From: Paraphysomonas bandaiensis
Taxonomy: Eukaryota; Chrysophyceae
Direction: 5' to 3'
Length of the DNA: 64,000 bases
Assembly: GCA_965644295.1 (NCBI GenBank)
Contig: CBFFRP010000376.1
Coordinates: forward strand, 62,001 to 126,000
Position numbers and translations under genes: made by a program. Within the stretch, counting starts at the first letter, position 1. Each line of letters opens with the position of its first letter. Positions 56,136 through 64,000 of the stretch are shown here, in pieces. The notes under the pieces are model-generated. The model did not search any database. It was not told where the DNA came from and was given only the letters and a program-made list of their open reading frames with translations.

Positions 56136-57342
56136 TTATTTTTTAGTGTGATCTTTATCTGAGAAGAGACTGAAGATGATGATGCTCTTAACGCTCATCG
56201 TAAACACATGCCAGCACTCCATAACCAGTAAGAGATGAATGTTGATATTCGACACACTAGTCTAGTCCATGATGACAGAAGTGACTGGCCAGTCACGGCT
56301 CCAAACATCATAACACGAAAAGTTAGAGTCCTATGCGCACCACACATTGATTGCCAATAATGACCTCACAACAACGAGATGAATGGGCCCTCAGGTGATA
56401 CAATGTGTACATATACTATATACATACGTCATATTCATGTCATGTATACATGTAGATCGTGCTTATGACAAGACTTGGATCTTATTCAAGCACGTGTACA
56501 ATATGGTATAGTATGCAAGGCAATAAGAGTGTAATGATGGATATAGATGGAAATACGCATACATATAGAGATAGCAGAAGGTATGGATGAATATGAATGC
56601 ACTACATTGATATCTAATTTCTTCTATCTGCAGCTAGAGAAGAATCAGTACCAACGCAGCGTGTGGTGTTATATATGTGTATAGTGTGTGGTGTGTATGC
56701 TATGATGATGAGTGTAAGTGCATACAATGTAAGTGTTACATACGTGAGGCATGTGTATCATATGAGATACCACGTACCCTCTCAGGGGGGTTATATTGTT
56801 TCACTGGAGGCTTAAAAAACATCTGAATAGATGCCTGTTTCATTGTCACTGACACTGAGTGTGACACAGTGATATGGATGTATATATGCATAGACTGATC
56901 CACTGCATATCTCATATAAAACCACTGTACATACTGCTGCATGTATAGAAATCAGCACTCTGGACGGGATTTCAAAATTCGAATTTTTATGTACAAAAAG
57001 TCCAGAATATTGTTATTTCAATAATTCCACAAACATCACAATATTGCTACGTATCAAAACCGCTAATATCTATACGTAAAATCGAGTCGTATTCTATTAT
57101 TTCGTAAAATTTTGGCACGTATTTATATATTGTACATATTTTCCGATTCATTTTCCCAAAAATCTGGTATTTTATATTGAATTCCTAGGCTGCGTTGTGT
57201 TGTGCAGTGCTGGGCACAGTGACCTGCCTGTTGATAGGATCATGCCACTGTATATTCACATATGTGTAAGTCTGGTCAGGTCATTGTAGCATAAGATGCA
57301 TCCTATCCTATCACTTCACATCTCTTATCTATCTGATATTAT

Positions 57343-58470
57343 CCATGGAGGAAAAAGATGTGCATGAGCTTCTCTTGAGACCAGAATCTGCGCAAGTGGA
57401 TGTGCTGGACTCTATCAGATGTATATGTGTATCTACCTGCTGCTACTATAGGATGCAGATGATAGTGCTAGCCTCACATCATGCGAGTTATCGTTGGCTA
57501 GACTGGTGATAAACATGTTTATACTTTCTACACGGTAATGAAGTAATGGTGCTGTATTCGTGAGGAATCATATTCTCTTGCGAAGCAATTTTGCTCGGAG
57601 TTCGATATACGCGACATAAAAAAGAGCAGTGTGTATGCTCGAAACCTTACAGGGAACAAATACTATAAAAATCTTCTCGCATCACTTGTGTTTGCTTGAG
57701 ATTGTAACGGTGGAGCGTCCAGAATATAATGGTAGTCAACGCCTACTAATTGTTCAGATTGTACTACAGGTGTACTTTTCATTGGATATATGCTTTAAAA
57801 TGATAGCGGCGTACCCTGCTGTGAAGAATTATTTTAACGACCGTTGGAATTCTTTCGACAGTGTGTTTGTACTTACCACTTGGGCCCCTCTTTTCACCAA
57901 CGGTCTTCCGGTAGATAAATACTTAGGTACTGACAGTATTTCAGTGTTGATGTTGTATCTGACTCATATTTTCGTTTGGTAGGCCTATTACGTGTGCTCA
58001 GAATATTAAGACTGCTTCGATTATTAAATTGGATTGCTGATTTGAACGTAATCATGCAAGCCATAGCATCGTCTGCTAAGGCCCTAGTGTATGTGATTAT
58101 GCTCATGTTGATATTTTTCTTCCATTTTGCCATCGCTGGGGTGTTACTCTTTCGTTCGAATGATCCTGTGCACTTTGGAAATCTCTTTTATGCATTTGTG
58201 ACTCTGTTTCGGGTAGTACAATAACTTGTAGGATTGACTCGACACAAACATATTTGTCCTTGTTGGTAGGTGTGTTCGCTAGACGATTGGTCAGAGACTG
58301 CTCGTATCAATATGTATGGTTGCGACTATTACGGATATGACTCGGGAGAAGAGTATTATGACTCTCAGTGCAATGAGCCTGTTGGACTGGGCTGGTTTGC
58401 AGCTGCGTATGTTGAATGTTCTGTTCTGCATTTTTGTCTTGTGCCACTTGTGAGTGATGTGATGATGTGA
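57343..58470 (+). pseudogene. Damaged one-domain voltage-gated cation channel
   Basis: Candidate exons run from MEEKDVHELLLRPESA. The S1 region reads YYKNLLASLVFA in one frame and continues EIVTVERPEYNG in the next, a single-base (+1) shift at about 57698-57702 (GTTTGCTTGAG). S2-S3 follow (VQIVLQVYFSLDICFKM, DRWNSFDSVFVLTTWAP). After a ~56-nt intron the S4 sensor reads GLLRVLRILRLLRLLNW, S5 is ALVYVIMLMLIFFFHFAIAG, and the next exon has the pore CSLDDWSETARINMYG. After GLGWFAAAY a full S6 cannot be found. One-domain channels of this type (BacNav/EukCat-like) exist in stramenopiles and conduct Na+ or Ca2+. A frame break plus a missing S6 points to a pseudogene; an assembly error or an unseen S6 exon remains possible. 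Confidence 0.6.
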
Positions 58471-59133
58471 TAATAGTGTGATATAATGGATATAAAGTGA
58501 TGATATGTAAAATACATGTACAAGCATGTAAGTAATTCATATAGCATAACTATCACTAGCAAGGATCTCACTCGTCCTAACGTAGCCCACATAAACACAA
58601 CTCGCTCCGAACCATAGCTAGCAATCACATGCCAGGAAGAACAGTTAATGCCAAGGCGTTACACCACCATTTGGTTTACCTATAATTGTTTAAGATAACA
58701 AAATCACTTTCAAATGCCTGTCAATACATAATTAAGATACAAGAAGAACCGGATGTCTATATTTGACCCGGTGCTAATTCAGGTCAAAACACTTATTTTC
58801 GTCACTCAATTTTATAACTGTCATGTATAGTACTGCTGTAATTGATATATAATTATTTATGTAAATTCAAATATTTTATATACTCACAGCAATATATTGC
58901 ACGCACAAGCCTTCTCAGCAACAAAGCATATATAGAATACTAAAACAGCAACATTCCACCTAAAATATGTCACCGGTGAATACGGATGGAGATCAATCCC
59001 AAGTAATTGATCGTCCAAAACGTCTCAAGAATACAGTTCTCCATAAATCATGAGATGCCTAACGACTACAAAAATAGAGCACTTAACATCCACAATTCCA
59101 TATAAAGTTGAAAAGCATATACAAAGATTTCGT
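58471..59133. other. Intergenic between convergent genes, nothing seen
   Basis: About 660 bp of AT-rich sequence separating the channel remnant from the end of the LRR/EF-hand gene. Confidence 0.55.
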
Positions 59134-62100
59134 CTATAAAGTGGATTCACTTCCAGGAGAATCAACACAATCTTCAGTTGCTACGGTGAATTCTTCCGAC
59201 TTTGTGAATTGAGACGGGTAGAAGTAGTGCATCCATCGATCTGATTTAAAGTTAATAGATTCATAAGTATTTAGAATTCGCACTTTGTGTACCTTTGTTA
59301 TTTATCAAATACTGCTCCCCTGGTAGTAGTGAGTTTTCAGTGTTAGAATTCGAAACTTCCCCACTGCTGTCCTGTTGGATATCCTTCTCATCCACACTCA
59401 CCTACGTAATAATAAATAATTAGTTAGCATTGTTCACTGAAGCGCAATATGTGTACAGTGGATATCAAAACGGCCTTCAAGTTCTCACCAAATTCAATAA
59501 GGCTTTGCGCATTGCTACAACAGACTCACACCCACGGAGTCCTTTTCCCTCTCCTGAGTAGTAAGTGAACGACAAAACTCCTTTTTTTGCCATGCCATCA
59601 TCTGAACCCATATAAATATCAATTCCAATTCTCAATTTGTACATATCCATACAAATAGTTTTGCTTCGCATTATCCATTATATCTACTGCACAGCACGGT
59701 GAATAAGTACCTGTTAACCATCCCTGAGACACAGTCCATCCAGGATGCGGATCCATGCTTCTGTCCCATCTAAACTTCGGTGCTACAATATACATAATTA
59801 GCGAAGGTATATGTAGAATAAATAGGACATACATAATATATTGTCCCCAGGTTCCACCACAGCAAGGGCAACCAGTGTTTTCGCCACAAGCCGCTCTTCA
59901 TAGTTTGACATTGAAAGCTCATATCCACCCTGTGCATTTCATTGGCAAATTACACGATATAGAGATGTTACAAATCTCACCTCAGGCTTCATGGGGTTGT
60001 AAATATTTAGCCTATAACGACAACAAGAAGCACTTAGTTAGCAACTACAAATGGAATCATGTAAACTAACACACACATATCACGTACCATCCAATTCTAC
60101 AGTACACGCATCCGACCTCTTCCGCAGTAAGTTCTCGTAATACTAGCTGGACACACACCATTCAGCGCCAGAAATATATCACTCTAGAAATCTAAAACCG
60201 TTACCTCAATATTGTGCAAATCAACCACTCTGGAGTAAAGAGATACAACTAGCTCCACCTGCAAAGTGGAACCGCATTACACATACATCTCATGTTCAAA
60301 ATGAAGCAGTGTACATACTCTGTATGTGCCATGATAAGGTGTTTTTTTCGCCCTTCCAACAGTAAAGAAGTGTACTAGACAAGCCAAATGCCTATACCAA
60401 ATTGTAATGTGTAAAATTTCACGTTTTACTACCAACTAACCTCGCCAGTATCCAGTAGTCGCCAATGATATCACAACAGTGATCAATAATTCGAACTGAT
60501 TTCGATTGATCACTTGCTATTGAAGAGGCTCTGCATTCACACAAAGTGAGAGGTATAACATATATAGCTCTTCGCCTTACATTAATAGCTGTAACCGTTT
60601 TCTTGTATTAGCCTTAACATGACATCATGACGACAAGTACGCGTTGTTCAAAACAAATGGTTACCTGCTCATCGGCTCTTTTATCAACCTTGCTATTGCT
60701 GTGATGCTGAGCATATACGATTAAAAATAACAAACGTTTACGATAAATTATGAATATCTAACCAGTACTCGTTTGGTCGATCCCTCGCCAAGCATTCTCC
60801 CAAGTCCATGGCGTTTCCTGAGAGAAAACCCCATTTATATTACACTGCAATTTATCATACACCTACCTGGCAGGAACGGCAGAAAAGGCATCGTTCTCTA
60901 AATCAAGAACAGAGCTAATTCAACTGTTATAAGCAGAGCCATTAACACATCATATTCCCCTTACTCTTTTCTAGGTTTGCTCTACAAGAAACACACTTTA
61001 ATCATTCATTTCAACACCTCTATTTTCTACGAACCTGGGGAGTTGGAGGGTTGAGGTCAATTCTAACTTCTTCATTGGCCACACTCTAAAAAACAATCAT
61101 GGTAACTCTTACTCTCCAAATTACAACCTCTTACGCAGTCAACAAAAATACACTAAAATTTGATGCAATACTTACGTCACAAGTATCCTCCCACCGTCTA
61201 CTGAGGTTACTATAAAAACGATATGAAGCTTTTCCACTGGCCTCAGCCCGACTCTGAGAAGGGGTATAGACTACATTGCCGCAACCATCATTAGATGTAT
61301 GAGCTTCTTCTCTAAGCTTAGTCAAAAATGCCATATTCTCATCAATATCGTCTCTTGTACGCAGGCACAAATTGCACAAAACCTACACCATTAAAACAAT
61401 GAGAAAACAGCGCATTACAACAATATATACTACCTTTGAGCATTTAACGTCACTAAGAACTGTCTGTTCATTAGCTGGTCGAATTAGGGTTATTCCACTG
61501 AAATCAAACTCCAATTTCCCAGACTGAAACCGGAAATTACATAGAAACAAAAAAAAATAGCTTACCGTGGGTATGGGTGTAAATGACGTAATGCCAATTT
61601 CTGTAGGTTTGCCATTAAATCTATGAAAAAGAATCATACCATACAAAATATAAATTTAGGAGTAAACCTCTCGTTTCTAAAGCAGGACCAATTCTTCTTT
61701 TGACTGACATCCCCTATCTTTCCTATTCCCAGCTTGCTGGCGACCATCCGTTTAGAATTCAGAGTTGTGCTGAGTTCTATTAGTTTTGACAAACATTGCC
61801 TAAAAACATTAACTAAGCTATGACATTTGACTTCACAAAATTGTATACCTATCATTTTCCTTCGCAAGATTTAAGCAGTAGTAGCCATTAGGTAGACCAT
61901 ATATGGGCCTACAATTGGGTATACAGTTTCACTCACATCACGACATTGTAAATAAATGCACTGTTTACCTCATAATTAATCCGAGAGATTGTTTAACACG
62001 CCCAATCTAATAAGTACTTCATTATGCATGAGATGATATGTCAACATGACTCACTAGTAAAGAATCATCAAAAGTAACCTTGGATACTAATATTCGTGCT

Positions 62101-64000
62101 TCAGTAGATATCAGCATCTGCATACAACGGTCAAGCTCTATTCCAGTATCATAACAGCATAGTTACTAACATGAGGTAAAAGCATAGATAGTGCTCGCGC
62201 TTTGTCACCAAGATTAAGATACATTTTGTCATAGAATGCCACTGCTTCTTTTAGCCTCAACTATCACAACTAGTGAGCACAGTAAAAATTCTTCGGTGTC
62301 CCCTACCATAGAGTTTTGGAAAGCATAAGCACACATAGTAGCAACATCCTGAGTAAAATATATTAATTTCGACCAAAAGTGTTGTAAGTATTTACCCCCA
62401 TATCCTTCGCAATTTCTGACGAGACACCCTCATTGTCAGTCGTCAAAACACTAAAGTTTTCTTTTTTGACAAAGCTGTCAATAACCTATCGGCATTGAGA
62501 AATTTTCCAGCAATTTTTGCATCAGCAATACCTCAATTTCGATAATTCCAGAACGCGGAGGAACATAGCGCGTTTCCATATCAGAAGCTTGGACCATAGC
62601 TGTAATAAGAGCAAAGAAGAATTAGCTGACGATAATTTTACAACTGACAGTGAAATACCATGCGACACTGTCATATCCCGTATTCGCGAAACAGCTTCAA
62701 CATACTGCAATTTAACGAAGCTGAGGAATTCTGCAAGTTCAATGGTTCCACCCCCGTCCATATCGTACAGCGACATAACGTCATTCAACTGAGCTTCCTC
62801 GATCTCGATGCCAATCCCATCCAGAACTTCTGCGAATTCTGCATGAATATGTATTAACCTCCATCAATTCATGATATATTAAATTTGTGTGCTTCGTTAT
62901 TTTAGATAATGTCAGCAGAAAAAAAGAGTACCGCTTTTATCCAGCTCTCCGGATCCGTCAGAATCGAACTTATCAAACATATTTCGCACAAGCTCAACAT
63001 TGTCAGCACAATCTCGTAACTGATACAAATTCTCCAAAATCTATGTCAGTGACACCAATAAATATACGAAGCCGGCGCATCATTTCACATACCACACGTT
63101 GCTTATCATCCAGGTACTCTTCCACATCGTTTAACATCGTCTGTACAGGTTTAAACAATTAATTTCAATGAGAACTTATTTACCTGCACCAGTTTAAGGT
63201 TGATCGGCTTTGAGGTCTTCGTGTGTTGCAATTGAGCCTTTGATATTACTAGCGTAGGGTGGTTTGCCACAATATTCAATAGTTTAAGCATCACAGATCT
63301 ATCGTACGGTAGGGACATGTCTAGAGAGTACTTCTTGCACGGAGAATTTTGGTCGAACCAAAATTTTGGATCCCGGAGCGAAGTGTTGCATCGAGCCGCA
63401 GATAGTTTAACTCGACTCCCGACAACAGTTGGGACATTCATAACAGCGCGTGCACCCTGCTCGCCTATAGGGTTCTCATCTAAACTCACCGATCGAAGTG
63501 CCAAATTTTGCTCTATTCCAACGCAAATAACAAAACAAGCCGTGGAATCAATGCTGTTGCTGACCAACAGAAGTGTGCGTAGAGAACGGTTATCTATCAA
63601 AGACACACCTAACGCCTGGCCTCCCTCGTGACCAAGTGCATTGAATGACAAGTCCAGATAAGTCAGAGACTTATTGCTAGCCAAAGACCTTGCGAACTCC
63701 AACCCACTATCTAGCCGAATCATATTCCAGGAAAGCTTGAGTTCCTGGAGAGAACAGTCTTCAGAACGGAGCAATGCTGCTAACGACTCGGCCGCAGTGA
63801 TGACATGGGGCTGCACTGTGTTGAGTGTCTCGGCATGCCCAATCTTGTTTTTGGAGAGATCAAGAGACTTTAATACAGAATTTCCGACTAAACAATTGAT
63901 GAATCTGGATCCCTCGAAGTCATCTACATCCGCCTTGCGGAGCACAAGTTTTACCAAAGTACAGGGCCGCTTGGACAGCAGGAACGACATCGCATCAGCA
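59134..64000 (-). CDS. Large leucine-rich-repeat plus EF-hand protein (5' end beyond window)
   Basis: More than twenty short exons run from the right edge to a stop at 59134. The open frame continues upstream past the Met at 63990, so the gene start is outside. The N-terminal part is ribonuclease-inhibitor-type LRRs (NSVLKSLDLSKNKIG, DCSLQELKLSWNMI, NKSLTYLDLSFNALG, LALRSVSLDENPIG). Next are two EF-hands (FDSDGSGELDK and DMDGGGTIELAEF) and a helical region (AVAFYDKMYLNLGDKARALS). The C-terminal ~600 residues are less conserved, with PIYGLPNGYYCLNLAKE, EFDFSGITLIRP and a final DRWMHYFYPSQF. Proteins of this LRR/EF-hand build occur in oomycetes, other stramenopiles and ciliates, with no known function. 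Calcium-regulated scaffold is a guess. Confidence 0.75.

Larger units (their letters stand above)
55164..57342. other. Intergenic, 2.2 kb, contains repeat copies
   Basis: Holds a fragment and a fuller copy of repeat family 1 (separate entries). 56400-57340 is TATG/GTAC-rich without any supported gene. An ORF at 56736-56942 has no recognisable features. Confidence 0.55.

Noticed and set aside
57698-57702. Programmed +1 frameshift at GCT TGA
   Set aside because: Not accepted as a mechanism because the same gene also lacks S6, so decay or assembly error is simpler.
1-64000. CRISPR arrays, bacterial operons or prophage
   Set aside because: Introns, mitochondrial and ciliary genes show this is eukaryotic DNA; no regularly spaced repeats of CRISPR type were seen.
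1-64000. tRNA or rRNA genes
   Set aside because: I saw none by eye; a covariance-model scan would be needed to exclude them.

Overview
This window is nuclear DNA of a microbial eukaryote. It is AT-rich outside genes, carries short (mostly about 45-65 nt) GT-AG introns, and is gene-dense. The gene set suggests a mitochondriate (TIM50), flagellated or ciliated (CEP41, CEP162) protist. A stramenopile or other SAR lineage is my best guess, based on the hybrid histidine kinase, a one-domain voltage-gated channel, PT-rich stalks, a plant-type HPAT/SERGT-like glycosyltransferase and a nuclear RlmN-like gene. The exact lineage cannot be fixed from sequence alone.

Layout. 1-1913 (-): class III nucleotide cyclase with a six-helix membrane region, running off the left edge. 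2300-4047 (+): GT15 mannosyltransferase-like. 6159-7508 (+): core-1 galactosyltransferase-like (GT31). 7681-9208: two inverted copies of a dispersed repeat. 9495-11129 (-): secreted CocE/NonD hydrolase, next to an ATGT microsatellite. 11651-12460 (+): six-EF-hand protein. 13754-15151 (-): RlmN-like radical SAM protein with a C-terminal membrane anchor. 15782-17152 (+): HPAT/SERGT-like glycosyltransferase. 18904-21279 (-): PAS hybrid histidine kinase. 23119-25002 (-): nodulin-like MFS transporter. 25487-26695 (+): TIM50-like. 28284-28765 (-): DUF952 protein. 29031-31334 (+): putative FANCE-like protein. 31.8-34.0 kb: repeats and a decayed GC-rich ORF. 34477-36443 (-): membrane-anchored RCC1-type repeat protein. 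36905-38274 (+): phytanoyl-CoA dioxygenase-like. 39901-41144 (-): CEP41. 41487-46764 (+): GBA2 (GH116). 47827-53688 (-): CEP162-like. 54102-55163 (+): secreted bacterial-like protein. 57343-58470 (+): damaged cation channel. 59134-64000 (-): LRR plus EF-hand protein running off the right edge.

How the genes relate. There are no operons. Several genes sit head-to-head over short shared promoters, and four of these promoters contain a similar ~22-bp element. Three glycosyltransferases of different families lie in the first 17 kb, all entering the secretory pathway. CEP41 and CEP162, both ciliary/centriolar, flank GBA2. Genes fall into two classes: intron-dense (GBA2 with about 33 introns, CEP162, the LRR-EF gene) and intronless (GT31, HPAT-like, RlmN, histidine kinase, six-EF-hand, TIM50, the secreted protein).

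I found no clearly novel multi-gene system. The most worthwhile leads are the shared promoter element, the tail-anchored RlmN, the cyclase with an altered metal ligand, the inverted repeat pair and the damaged channel.
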